A stretch of 64,000 nucleotides of DNA from an uncultured Porphyromonadaceae bacterium (GTDB lineage: Bacteria; Bacteroidota; Bacteroidia; Bacteroidales; Muribaculaceae), in contig CANOLV010000001.1 of NCBI GenBank assembly GCA_947567425.1, positions 1 to 64,000 on the forward strand, written 5' to 3'. This document shows, piece after piece, positions 47,960 through 56,639 of this stretch. A program made the position numbers and the translations under genes. Every line of letters begins with the position of its first letter. Positions within the stretch are counted from its first letter, which is position 1. The notes beneath the pieces were generated by a model, which searched no databases, was not told the origin of the DNA, and saw nothing but the letters and a program-made list of their open reading frames with translations.

Positions 47960-50900
47960 ATGAAATTATTTACACTGATCGGAGCCTTGATGCTCGGAAC
48001 CTCCGTTGCATCAGCTCAGGCCACAATCGATGCCTCAAAACTCCGCTACACCGTCGGAGTCGGCGAAAACGTAATCCCCGTTATGATCCGCTTCAATGAA
48101 GGCGTGATCTACTCGAACGACACAAAGTATCACATGGATTACATGGTCTGGGGATACAGATACGGAGAGACCCTTCCTCCGGCATCAACCATACTTAAAA
48201 CTCTCGCAGAAAATGATTCCCGCCTTGAAGCTGTAATTGACGGCGACATCATCAAATCCATCGGATTTGACCTCGACGCATCAGGTACTATCGCTACTCC
48301 GAAAGACAACTACGCAGAAACTTCAGGGTCTGAAACCTGGAACTTCACACGTTCGGAAGATCTATTGACTTTCTCCTACGGGAACAACACCGAAGAGGTG
48401 CTTCCTTACGTGTTTTATGTCCCCGACGAAAGCGCAACAGGAGTATTCATGCCGGACGTAATATACATGAATATGTCCGACACCCATAAATATATCCCCT
48501 ATATGATTCATCGGGTTGACAAATCTAAATCATTTTCTGCTCCGATATTCTCTACCTACTCGGACGCCGGATTGGAAGTGCCTGACAAGACCATCCTCAG
48601 CGGTGTGTCAACACAACAGACTTACACAGCCGGCATGGTTGTTTTCACAGGCACAACCACCGGAGAACTATATGTCAAAGGTTTAGGCCGCACATATTCT
48701 CCAAACACAGAATATGTAGCATCATCAAAAGTGATTGTTGCCGGTCCAAAAGTTCCGATCACTTCAATCAGATTCCCTCTGGAAGAAATATCGATGGGGT
48801 TAAAGCAGACATGCTCCGACAACAAGCTGATAATCGAGCCGTCAAACGCCACCTTTACAAAAATAAATTATACATCTTCCGACACCAAAGTAGCCACAAT
48901 CAACTCTACTACAGGAAATATAACATCGACCGCCACACCAGGAAATACCACCATCAAAGCAGAATACCCTTTTAATCCTGAGTTGGTGGCTTCATGCGCC
49001 GTGACGACTTCACTCCTCAAGCCCATCACCGGCCTATCAATCACAGGCATTCCAGATGATGCAACAGAAATAACATTGACGCCAAAACGCATGATTGGAC
49101 TACGGGCTACCGTAGAGCCTGCGGACGCCGACATTCAAGATGTAAATGTCGAGTTTATCGTTGCAGACGGAGTTCAGACCGACACCAACGGCAGACCGCT
49201 CAATGCCGAAGGTAAACCCGTCATGTCGACATACAAGGTAAATTATTGGGACGAAAACAATTCCCGCATCCAATTCTTTGAACTTTCTGGACATTATCCT
49301 GGAACCGGACTCGCCAAAGTGAGGATCTCAAGCACTGATGGAACAAACATCACGAAAGAGTACAACGTAAATGTCGTTGAGCCTGATCGCACTCCGCTTG
49401 CCGGCGGATACCTCGATGGAACGATAATATTAAATGAAGAATGGTTCGGCCACACAAACGGCGGGCTTAATTACCTGACTGCCGACAACAGCATCATCTA
49501 TCAAGCATACGAACGTGAGAATCCGTTCCAGTCATTTGGCGCCACTTCCCAATTCGGCACTCAGTGGGGAGGTAAACTGTTCGTGTCGTCAAAGCAAGCC
49601 ATCGACGGAGGCGATCCACTCCCTGGAGGAGGACGCCTTGTAGCAATAGATGCTCAGACCATGAAACGGATCGGCTCAATAGACGACCTCGTTTTCGGTG
49701 ACGAGACAAAAAGTGCCGACGGACGTGCAATCGCGGGTGCCGGAATCAACAAAATCTATCAAGGTTCGACCAACGGCATATACATAATAAATACCGAGAA
49801 TCTTTCTATCGTTGGCAAAATCGCCACCGGAGAGGACAACTCCAATTTATACGAAGGACAAGTCGGCGATATGGTGAATGCCGGACGATATGTATATGCT
49901 ATTGTACAAAAATTGGGCGTACTTGTAATTGACACCACGACCGACACCATAGTCAAAACCATCGAAGAAGCCGGAATACAGGGCATCACCCAAAGTGCCG
50001 ACGGAAATGTCTGGTATGCTACTACCGCAGACAGCCAGACCAACTTCGTCTGCCTTAATCCTACAACTTTTGAAGAGATTAAGCGTGCTGTCCTCCCTGC
50101 AACCAACGGAACCGTCGCCTGCTCGTGGGGAGCCTGGCGTTCTACCAACCTGTTCGCTTCCAAAAATGAAAATGTACTGTGGTTCTTGACAGGAGCGGGC
50201 GGTATAACCGGAGGAGGATCATCGATCTACAAATGGAACACTGAGGAACCTATTGACAATATCGCACCTTTCTTCCAGCTTAACGGCCTTGAAGGAAGCA
50301 ACAGCCGGACCGGCCAGAATTTCTATGCCACTCAAGGATTTGACAGCCGCTCAAACACACTTATCGTGATGACTGTCGACAGTGGTTCAAGTGGTCACTA
50401 CCGCTACGCTTGGACTCATTTAGTAAACGGCAACACGGGAGAAATAGAGAAAACCATCCCCCTCGAACCATACTATTGGTTCCAGTCCATGCCGATATTC
50501 CCCGACAAATATCCCGCGGAATTTGATGCAGACATGCTTTCCGACCTCACACTCGACATAGCCGACGGGCCTAAGGTCATAGACTTGAAAGAAGCCGTAT
50601 CTGACAAGGACAATATCGATCGAAACATCCAATTCAGCCTTGGCGAAGTCCATGGAGAAGAAAGTCCTGTCGAAGTATCTCTCGACGAAGGCAAACTCAC
50701 TATCGCACCTAAGGCAACCGGCACTACAAAAGTCGGCATTGTAGCCCTCAGCAACGGACGCCTGACTCAAGAGGAACTTGCCGTCACAATATCTGACATG
50801 TCCGGCATCTCTACCGAAATATCCGACAAAGTATCCGTCACCGTCAAGGGACAAAATCTGGAGATTGTGGGTGCGGAAGGCATGACACTGACCATCTACA

Positions 50901-51028
50901 ACACTCTTGGTCAGGTCGTAAAAAGCTTATATGTCGACAGTCAGATATGCACCGCCGACACCGGACTCTCATCAGGAGTATACGTAGTGAAGTGCGGACA
51001 ACAGTCATTTAAAGTAATCATTAAATAA
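47960..51028 (+). CDS. Large secreted multidomain protein: VWGYR domain, Ig-like domains, DUF5074-like propeller, type IX-like tail
   Basis: A 1022-residue secreted protein, fifth gene of the B12 operon. Domains in order: signal peptide (1-19); VWGYR domain (20-115; VIPVMIRFNEGVIYS, MDYMVWGYRYGE) similar to the previous protein; an uncharacterised region to about 270; bacterial Ig-like repeats (about 270-470; SSDTKVATINSTTGNITSTA); a beta-propeller (about 475-830) beginning LDGTIILNEEWFGHTNGGLN with YVYAIVQKLGVLVIDTTTDT; a further beta domain; and a type A sorting tail (NTLGQVVKSLYVDS, SSGVYVVKCG). The propeller is homologous to the next gene. In Bacteroidetes such DUF5074 proteins are often near B12 genes. 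Function is unknown; cobamide capture or receptor display is inferred from context. Confidence 0.82.
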   Translation: MKLFTLIGALMLGTSVASAQATIDASKLRYTVGVGENVIPVMIRFNEGVIYSNDTKYHMDYMVWGYRYGETLPPASTILKTLAENDSRLEAVIDGDIIKSIGFDLDASGTIATPKDNYAETSGSETWNFTRSEDLLTFSYGNNTEEVLPYVFYVPDESATGVFMPDVIYMNMSDTHKYIPYMIHRVDKSKSFSAPIFSTYSDAGLEVPDKTILSGVSTQQTYTAGMVVFTGTTTGELYVKGLGRTYSPNTEYVASSKVIVAGPKVPITSIRFPLEEISMGLKQTCSDNKLIIEPSNATFTKINYTSSDTKVATINSTTGNITSTATPGNTTIKAEYPFNPELVASCAVTTSLLKPITGLSITGIPDDATEITLTPKRMIGLRATVEPADADIQDVNVEFIVADGVQTDTNGRPLNAEGKPVMSTYKVNYWDENNSRIQFFELSGHYPGTGLAKVRISSTDGTNITKEYNVNVVEPDRTPLAGGYLDGTIILNEEWFGHTNGGLNYLTADNSIIYQAYERENPFQSFGATSQFGTQWGGKLFVSSKQAIDGGDPLPGGGRLVAIDAQTMKRIGSIDDLVFGDETKSADGRAIAGAGINKIYQGSTNGIYIINTENLSIVGKIATGEDNSNLYEGQVGDMVNAGRYVYAIVQKLGVLVIDTTTDTIVKTIEEAGIQGITQSADGNVWYATTADSQTNFVCLNPTTFEEIKRAVLPATNGTVACSWGAWRSTNLFASKNENVLWFLTGAGGITGGGSSIYKWNTEEPIDNIAPFFQLNGLEGSNSRTGQNFYATQGFDSRSNTLIVMTVDSGSSGHYRYAWTHLVNGNTGEIEKTIPLEPYYWFQSMPIFPDKYPAEFDADMLSDLTLDIADGPKVIDLKEAVSDKDNIDRNIQFSLGEVHGEESPVEVSLDEGKLTIAPKATGTTKVGIVALSNGRLTQEELAVTISDMSGISTEISDKVSVTVKGQNLEIVGAEGMTLTIYNTLGQVVKSLYVDSQICTADTGLSSGVYVVKCGQQSFKVIIK

Positions 51029-51036
51029 ATTCATGG

Positions 51037-51081
51037 AATGGCGGAGATGTTCCGAAATAAAATAGGCGTGTCTCCGCCATT
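51037..51081 (+). terminator. Hairpin after the large propeller gene
   Basis: AATGGCGGAGA (51037-51047) and TCTCCGCCATT (51071-51081) form a perfect 11-base stem with a 23-base loop, followed by TATAAATACTTTTTC. It lies 8 bases after the stop of the preceding gene and before the chosen start of the next, so the last gene of the locus needs read-through or a promoter I cannot see. Confidence 0.65.
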
Positions 51082-51106
51082 TATAAATACTTTTTCATTC
51101 TTGGCT

Positions 51107-52567
51107 ATGCGCAAAATCAAGATTTGCACTCTCCTAATCACTACATATCTGTCCGCATTTTATGCGTATGCCTCTAATGTCGACTATTCCAAGGGGGTAT
51201 TTTTTGTAAATGAGGATTGGTACGGACACCAAAACTCCACCATAAACTATCTTCTGCCAGATGAAGCCGACGGCCAATATTGGCACTATCGCGTGTTCCA
51301 GACAGAAAATCCGGGACATGAATTAGGTTGTACAAATCAATTCGGCGACATTTGGCTTGGAAAGTTCTATCTAATTGCCAAACAGGAAAAAGACCCGGGG
51401 GCTTCAATTATAGGAGGACGAATCACCGTGGCAGATGCCTCAACGATGAAAATGCTGTACCAATCACCCATAATTGACCCTTCTGGAGCACAATGCGACG
51501 GACGTGGATTCGTTGGAGTCGATGCACATAAGGGATATATATCTTCAAGCAACGGTGTATGGATATTCAATTTAGACACGTTTACTATAGAGGGACAAGT
51601 CGAAGGAACGGCAAACCCGAATGCCGGCGATGACAAGCCAAACACCGACCCTACCGGCTCGCTCTATCACGGACAGTCCGGTTCGATGGTTATGGCCGAA
51701 GGGAAGGTCTTCGTGGCGCACCAACAAGAGGGACTCCTTGCCATAGACCCGACGACAGACAAGGTAGTCGGTAAAATATCCATGGACATAATCGAGACCG
51801 GCGCAGGAATCGGTTCAGTGATCAAATCAAAGGACGGCAACCTATGGCTATCAGTGGCAAAAAATACCCAAGGAACAGGCGCTACACTGCCATACTTAGT
51901 AAAAGTCGACCCGACAACCCTCGCCACTGAGCTCGTACCGGTACCTGAGGGTATGTATCCGCCGTCAAATTCATGGTATGCATGGACTCCAGACGCGTTC
52001 TGTGCCTCAGCCAAAACCAATTCTCTTTATTGGAAAGGTGGACCGAACCGATGGTTTTCTGGAACAAAAATCTACCGCTACGACATCGACACAAAAGAAC
52101 TCAGGCAGATAATAGACCTCGAGGCCGACAATGAAAACTGGAAGCTCTACGGATGCTCTATGCGGTTGCATCCACTGACCGACGAGATATACATGTCGCT
52201 GTACCACGACTTCGGGACACCCTCTTACATTACGCGACGCTATACCTCCGAAGGACATAAAATCAAGGATTACGACATGATTATGAACTATTGGTTCCCT
52301 TCATTGCCCGTTTTTCCGCAGACCGATGGAGTTTCAAGCGCCATAACCGATCCTATGATGTCATCGATGGAAATTTACGTGTCTGACCAATCTCTAATAG
52401 TAATCGGAGCCAAAGGAATGGACGTAGACATATACAAACCCGACGGGCGAAAAGTCGGCTCATTTAAGTCGTGGGACGATACTTGCGCACTACAACTCCA
52501 TCTCTCTAAAGGATTCTATATTGCCAAAGTCGGCAACCTTACAAAGAAGTTTCATTGGAATTTTTAA
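51107..52567 (+). CDS. Secreted DUF5074-like beta-propeller protein with type IX-like tail
   Basis: A 486-residue secreted propeller, last gene of the B12 locus. The ATG at 51107 opens a signal peptide (MRKIKICTLLITTYLSAFYAYA); the frame upstream overlaps the terminator hairpin. The propeller starts YSKGVFFVNEDWYGHQNSTI, matching the corresponding region of the preceding protein (NEEWFGHTNGGLNYL), and continues with HQQEGLLAIDPTTDKVVGKI and EDWY/NQFG-type blade tracts. The C-terminal 60 residues (DVDIYKPDGRKVGSF, LSKGFYIAKVGNLTKKF) resemble a type A sorting domain. It looks like a stand-alone version of the propeller in the preceding gene, so a duplication or domain gain is likely. Confidence 0.82.
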   Translation: MRKIKICTLLITTYLSAFYAYASNVDYSKGVFFVNEDWYGHQNSTINYLLPDEADGQYWHYRVFQTENPGHELGCTNQFGDIWLGKFYLIAKQEKDPGASIIGGRITVADASTMKMLYQSPIIDPSGAQCDGRGFVGVDAHKGYISSSNGVWIFNLDTFTIEGQVEGTANPNAGDDKPNTDPTGSLYHGQSGSMVMAEGKVFVAHQQEGLLAIDPTTDKVVGKISMDIIETGAGIGSVIKSKDGNLWLSVAKNTQGTGATLPYLVKVDPTTLATELVPVPEGMYPPSNSWYAWTPDAFCASAKTNSLYWKGGPNRWFSGTKIYRYDIDTKELRQIIDLEADNENWKLYGCSMRLHPLTDEIYMSLYHDFGTPSYITRRYTSEGHKIKDYDMIMNYWFPSLPVFPQTDGVSSAITDPMMSSMEIYVSDQSLIVIGAKGMDVDIYKPDGRKVGSFKSWDDTCALQLHLSKGFYIAKVGNLTKKFHWNF

Positions 52568-52602
52568 CACTCCCTTTTATGCCTCTTTTTAACTAAACGC
52601 GG

Positions 52603-52633
52603 TTGTAGATGTCCCGGAAAAGCAGTAACTTTG
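52603..52633 (+). promoter_or_regulatory. metK promoter
   Basis: TTG at 52603-52605 and TAACTTTG at 52626-52633 are separated by 20 bases. Transcription would begin near 52640, giving a leader of about 218 bases. Confidence 0.65.
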
Positions 52634-52659
52634 CACCCGCAATCTTCAATGCAATCATT

Positions 52660-52712
52660 GGGTGGAAAAATTTGGCTGCTTGCGACCACCATAAAAAATG
52701 CTAAAACCGCTG
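52660..52712 (+). ncRNA. SAM-II-like riboswitch upstream of metK
   Basis: GGTGG (52661-52665) pairs with CCACC (52686-52690), enclosing AAAAATTTGGCTGCTTGCGA, and is followed by ATAAAAAATGCTAAAACCGC. The order stem, ATTT...TGC loop, stem, then AAATG-GCTAAAA matches the SAM-II pseudoknot layout as I recall it. The pseudoknot pairing itself is weak by eye (TGG with CCG), so this is a candidate. SAM control of SAM synthetase would make biological sense. Confidence 0.5.
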
Positions 52713-52784
52713 ATTCGCCGAGGCTTCGACCTCTTAGCCCGATGGCGATTTGACCCGGATTAGTATTTTTACGACGCATAACGG

Positions 52785-52823
52785 CTCCGCCCTTTGACCA
52801 AAAGTCGATTGGCGGAGTTTTTT
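52785..52823 (+). terminator. Intrinsic terminator in the metK leader
   Basis: CTCCGCC (52785-52791) pairs with GGCGGAG (52811-52817), followed by six T residues (52818-52823), with an inner GAC/GTC pair. It lies 34 bases before the metK ATG, so it can only be regulatory: a terminator-type switch working with the upstream element. A second helical unit (TCGCC/GGCGA, 52715-52748) separates the two. Confidence 0.75.
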
Positions 52824-52857
52824 ATGATTATCATTTAACTACAAATACACATACGCA

Positions 52858-54159
52858 ATGACCAAAGGTAACTATCTCTTTACTTCGGAATCCGTGTCCG
52901 AAGGACATCCCGACAAAGTGGCCGACCAGATTTCAGATGCCATCCTTGACGAATTCCTGGCTCACGACAAGGACTCGAAAGTAGCATGCGAGACCCTCGT
53001 CACTACCGGGCAGGTAGTAGTGGCAGGCGAGGTCAAGAGCAACGCCTACATCGACCTTATGGACGTGACACGCCGCGTAATCAACGAAATAGGCTACGAC
53101 CGGAGCGAACTGCGCTTCGACGGAAGCTCCTGCGGCGTGCTTTCTGCCCTTCACGAACAGAGTCCCGACATAAACCGCGGTGTCGAGCGAAGCCGACGCG
53201 CCGACCAGGGAGCCGGCGACCAGGGCATGATGTTCGGATACGCATCCGACGAGACCCCTAACTATATGCCGTTGCCGCTCGACCTCAGCCATGCACTTTT
53301 GCGCGAACTGTCGCAGATAAGGCGCGAAGGATCACTGATGCCGTACCTGCGTCCCGACGCCAAGAGCCAGGTAACAGTCGAATACGGACCCGACAACCGG
53401 CCCGTGCGCATCCACACCATAGTGATCTCCACTCAGCACGACGAATTCATATCGCCCGACGACAACGGAGTCAAGAATCAGGACGACGCCGACACCCGAA
53501 TGCTCCGCAAGATATACACTGACATTAAAGAAATATTGCTGCCGAGAGTCATCGACAAACTGCCCGACAATGTGAAGGTGCTGTTCGACGACCGCCTGAT
53601 ACTGCACGTCAACCCGACCGGAAAATTCGTGATCGGCGGACCGCATGGCGACACCGGACTCACCGGACGCAAGATCATAGTCGACACATATGGAGGACGC
53701 GGTGCCCACGGTGGTGGTGCATTCTCCGGTAAAGACCCCTCTAAAGTCGACAGGTCGGCAGCCTACGCCGCAAGGCACATGGCCAAAAACCTCGTTGCCG
53801 CCGGAGTGGCCCGCGAAGCCCTCGTCCAGGTGGCATACGCCATCGGAGTCGCTCAGCCCGTCAGTCTGAACATCAACACTTTCGGAACTGCAAACGTCAA
53901 AATGTCCGACCCGGAGATTTCCGCCATCGTAGGAAAACTGTTCGACATGCGCCCTGCCGCCATCGAAAAGAGGCTGAAACTCCGCAACCCCATCTACCAG
54001 GAGACCGCTTCATACGGCCACGTAGGCCGGCAACCGGTCACAGTCACTAAGAAATTCTCGTCGAAATACGAAAAAGAGAAGACCCTGACCGTAGAACTGT
54101 TCACTTGGGAAAAGCTCGACATGGTCGACAAAATCCGACATGCGTTCCGTCTAAAATAG
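52858..54159 (+). CDS. metK: S-adenosylmethionine synthetase
   Basis: The cytoplasmic enzyme that makes S-adenosylmethionine from ATP and methionine, 433 residues, slightly longer than the Escherichia coli enzyme as usual in Bacteroidales. Family motifs are all present: [20 protein letters not shown] near residue 13, [15 protein letters not shown] (the ATP-binding GDQG), and [20 protein letters not shown] with the loop and metal-binding residues, followed by [12 protein letters not shown]. It has its own promoter, a structured leader with a terminator, and a terminator after the stop, so it is a single-gene unit. Confidence 0.97.
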   Translation: MTKGNYLFTSESVSEGHPDKVADQISDAILDEFLAHDKDSKVACETLVTTGQVVVAGEVKSNAYIDLMDVTRRVINEIGYDRSELRFDGSSCGVLSALHEQSPDINRGVERSRRADQGAGDQGMMFGYASDETPNYMPLPLDLSHALLRELSQIRREGSLMPYLRPDAKSQVTVEYGPDNRPVRIHTIVISTQHDEFISPDDNGVKNQDDADTRMLRKIYTDIKEILLPRVIDKLPDNVKVLFDDRLILHVNPTGKFVIGGPHGDTGLTGRKIIVDTYGGRGAHGGGAFSGKDPSKVDRSAAYAARHMAKNLVAAGVAREALVQVAYAIGVAQPVSLNINTFGTANVKMSDPEISAIVGKLFDMRPAAIEKRLKLRNPIYQETASYGHVGRQPVTVTKKFSSKYEKEKTLTVELFTWEKLDMVDKIRHAFRLK

Positions 54160-54189
54160 AGGGACAAAACACTTACACATGCACATCCG

Positions 54190-54225
54190 CTCCCCCGAAA
54201 CAGCTTATTTTAGCGTTCGGGGGAG
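54190..54225 (+). terminator. Terminator after metK
   Basis: CTCCCCCGAA (54190-54199) pairs perfectly with TTCGGGGGAG (54216-54225), followed by TTGACTTTTTC. Confidence 0.75.
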
Positions 54226-54262
54226 TTGACTTTTTCAAAATAGTGTGAAATATTGTTCCTTC

Positions 54263-54296
54263 GATTGCGTATTATTAGCCAAAATTACTAACTTTG
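54263..54296 (+). promoter_or_regulatory. Promoter of the PpiD-type gene
   Basis: GATTG (54263-54267) and TAACTTTG (54289-54296) are separated by 21 bases. A short CCCCC/GGGGG hairpin (54307-54311 with 54327-54331) lies in the leader. Confidence 0.6.
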
Positions 54297-54383
54297 TGCG
54301 ATTTTACCCCCATAGTTCAGTGCTGCGGGGGCATTGACAGCATCTTTTACACAGTGAAATATATTAAATACATCTAACAATAA

Positions 54384-56459
54384 ATGGCAACACTCGAAAA
54401 AATCCGCAAGAGATCAACTCTGCTTCTCGTCATCGTGGGTCTGGCCCTGCTGGCATTCATCATCGGTGACTTCTTCACTTCCGGACGCGCACTTTTCGGC
54501 ACCGGAACGACTATCGCCAAAGTCGGCGACGAGAAAATCGACATTCAGGAATTCTCACGCCGCTACGAAGAGACCAACCAGCGTCTGCAGCAGCAGAACA
54601 ACACAGCCAGGATGGATCCGGCGATGATTCAGGCTGAAGTGCTAAATTCCATGATTCAGGAACGACTCCTCAACCAGGAGATTGAAGCACTCGGAATCGA
54701 AGTCACTAACGAAGAACTTTCCAAAGCCATGCTCGGAGCGTCGGCACACCCCTACATGTACCAGATGGCACGCCAGATCGGTGCCAATACTCCCGACGAA
54801 GTTTACGACCTCGCATTCAATCCCGCCAAATACAACGTTCCCGCTGAAACCGCCCAGCAACTCAAGGCCATGTGGCTCCAGCAGGAAGAGCAGATGCTCC
54901 AGCTTCTGAAGATGCAGAAGTTCCAGAATATGCTGGCAGGAGCGCTCGTAGCCAACCAGCTCGATGCCAAAGCATTTTACGACGGCAACGCCTCCACCTC
55001 TCATATAGCATACGTGAAGAAGAACTTCAGCTCAATGCCTAACGAGGACTATGAAGTGTCGTCGGCCGACATCAAAGCTCAGTACAACAAGGACAAGAAT
55101 CTATACAAAGTGCCCCAGGAAGTGCGTCGCGCCAACTACATTGCAGTAAACGTGGCTCCTTCCGTACAGGATAAGGACGAAGCCCAGGTGCTCGTTGACT
55201 CTGTGATTGTGCTCCTCAAGAATTCTCCCGCACTTGATGCCGTAGCCGGTGATGTCAACTTCGGTGTTGACCGTCAGACCACTACCGCACAGGCCATCAA
55301 CAATCCGCTTCTCCGCACTTTCGTCACCGACTCGCTCCCCGGAGCAGTCCGTCAGATCTCATACGTCAACGACGAATTTACCATCGCCAAGCTCATCGAC
55401 AGCAAGATGGCGGTTGACTCCATCAACGTCGACCTTATAGCCTATCAGGGCGACGCCGCCGGACGCGACTCTATCCTCAACGCACTCCAGTCAGGAGTTG
55501 CATTCACCGAAGTTTCAGCCATGCCGGGCGTAGTTAACGCCGTGGCCGACCTCTGGCAGACTCTCGCCGCCGCTCCCGACAATGAAGTAAAGGCTCGTCT
55601 GCTCAACGCTCCCGCAGGCTACTTCATCGTCGACAGCACCGCCAACATGGCCCAGATAGCCCGCGTCAACACAAAACGCGCTCCTGTAAAGGTCTACGAC
55701 TACGCTACTGTCAGCTACAAGGTATATCCTTCTGAAGCCACCATCGACAAGCTCAACGACGACCTCGCCGCATTCATTGCCACCGTTCCGAGCGCCGACT
55801 CGCTCACTATGGAGAAAGCCATGAGCGCAGGTTATACGCTTCTTCCGGCAGCCATCACAGCCGACACATACATGATCGGCAACATCCCCTACTCACGCAA
55901 TGCCGTCCGTTGGGCCATGGATGCCAAGAAAGGCCAGATTTCTCCGATCCTTGAGGACAATCAGAACGACCACCTCATCGTCGTGGCCCTCAACGACATA
56001 ATCGAACCCGGATATGCTCCGCTCTCTGACTCAAATGTCCTTTCGGCAAGCACTCTCAAAGCACGCAATCAGAAGAAGGGTGCCGACTTGATGTCGAAAT
56101 TCAACGGACAAGCCTCTGATCTCGCCGGCTACGCCAAGCTTCTTGGCGGATCGGTAGACTCCACCGACGTGACATTCGGACAAAGCTCCATCCGCGGCAT
56201 CGGCTTCGAACCAGTGCTCATCGGTCAGGCCGCCGCCGCTGCTCCCAACGCTATGTCGCAGCTCATCCAGGGCGACAACGGCGTATACGTATTCACCGTC
56301 ACCGGTGTCGACAACGAGTCTCGCCCCTACAATTTCGAGGAATATGCCGCTCGCTACAATCAGCAGTTCGGCAACCAGGCTGTGATGCAGAACCTCATCA
56401 ACATTATGATGGAGAACAACAAGGTTGAGAACAACACCCTCAAGTTCTACACCGAATAA
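54384..56459 (+). CDS. PpiD/SurA-type periplasmic peptidyl-prolyl isomerase chaperone
   Basis: An inner-membrane-anchored periplasmic folding factor of 691 residues. One transmembrane segment (about residues 12-30, STLLLVIVGLALLAFIIGDF) is followed by a long N-terminal chaperone region of SurA_N type (KIDIQEFSRRYEETNQRL, MIQERLLNQEIEALGIEVTN) and later parvulin-like segments (AVRWAMDAKKGQISPILEDN, with the expected DGNxVY-like block). This is the PpiD layout; Bacteroidetes members are often annotated as SurA or peptidylprolyl isomerase. The parvulin active-site residues are not all recognisable, so isomerase activity is uncertain. It would help outer-membrane proteins, including the SusC and BtuB barrels here, to fold. 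It is a single-gene unit with promoter and terminator. Confidence 0.85.
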   Translation: MATLEKIRKRSTLLLVIVGLALLAFIIGDFFTSGRALFGTGTTIAKVGDEKIDIQEFSRRYEETNQRLQQQNNTARMDPAMIQAEVLNSMIQERLLNQEIEALGIEVTNEELSKAMLGASAHPYMYQMARQIGANTPDEVYDLAFNPAKYNVPAETAQQLKAMWLQQEEQMLQLLKMQKFQNMLAGALVANQLDAKAFYDGNASTSHIAYVKKNFSSMPNEDYEVSSADIKAQYNKDKNLYKVPQEVRRANYIAVNVAPSVQDKDEAQVLVDSVIVLLKNSPALDAVAGDVNFGVDRQTTTAQAINNPLLRTFVTDSLPGAVRQISYVNDEFTIAKLIDSKMAVDSINVDLIAYQGDAAGRDSILNALQSGVAFTEVSAMPGVVNAVADLWQTLAAAPDNEVKARLLNAPAGYFIVDSTANMAQIARVNTKRAPVKVYDYATVSYKVYPSEATIDKLNDDLAAFIATVPSADSLTMEKAMSAGYTLLPAAITADTYMIGNIPYSRNAVRWAMDAKKGQISPILEDNQNDHLIVVALNDIIEPGYAPLSDSNVLSASTLKARNQKKGADLMSKFNGQASDLAGYAKLLGGSVDSTDVTFGQSSIRGIGFEPVLIGQAAAAAPNAMSQLIQGDNGVYVFTVTGVDNESRPYNFEEYAARYNQQFGNQAVMQNLINIMMENNKVENNTLKFYTE

Positions 56460-56489
56460 TTCCCGATTTGACATAAATACCTATCAATA

Positions 56490-56526
56490 CCCCTTGGAGA
56501 CCCTCATATCTCCAAGGGGATTTTTT
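56490..56526 (+). terminator. Terminator after the PpiD-type gene
   Basis: CCCCTTGGAGA (56490-56500) pairs perfectly with TCTCCAAGGGG (56509-56519), then A and six T residues to 56526. Confidence 0.85.
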
Positions 56527-56588
56527 ATAACACGCCCCCGGCCACATTTTGACCTCGCCGGTCCTGATCCATCATATCCGCCGAATTC

Positions 56589-56618
56589 TTGATATGTGCG
56601 GATAATTGTGTATCTTTG
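56589..56618 (+). promoter_or_regulatory. dapB promoter
   Basis: TTG at 56589-56591 and TATCTTTG at 56611-56618 are separated by 19 bases. The transcript would start near 56625, so the ATG at 56640 is favoured over the longer frame from 56589. Confidence 0.65.
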
Positions 56619-56639
56619 CGACATAATTACTTCTTACAG

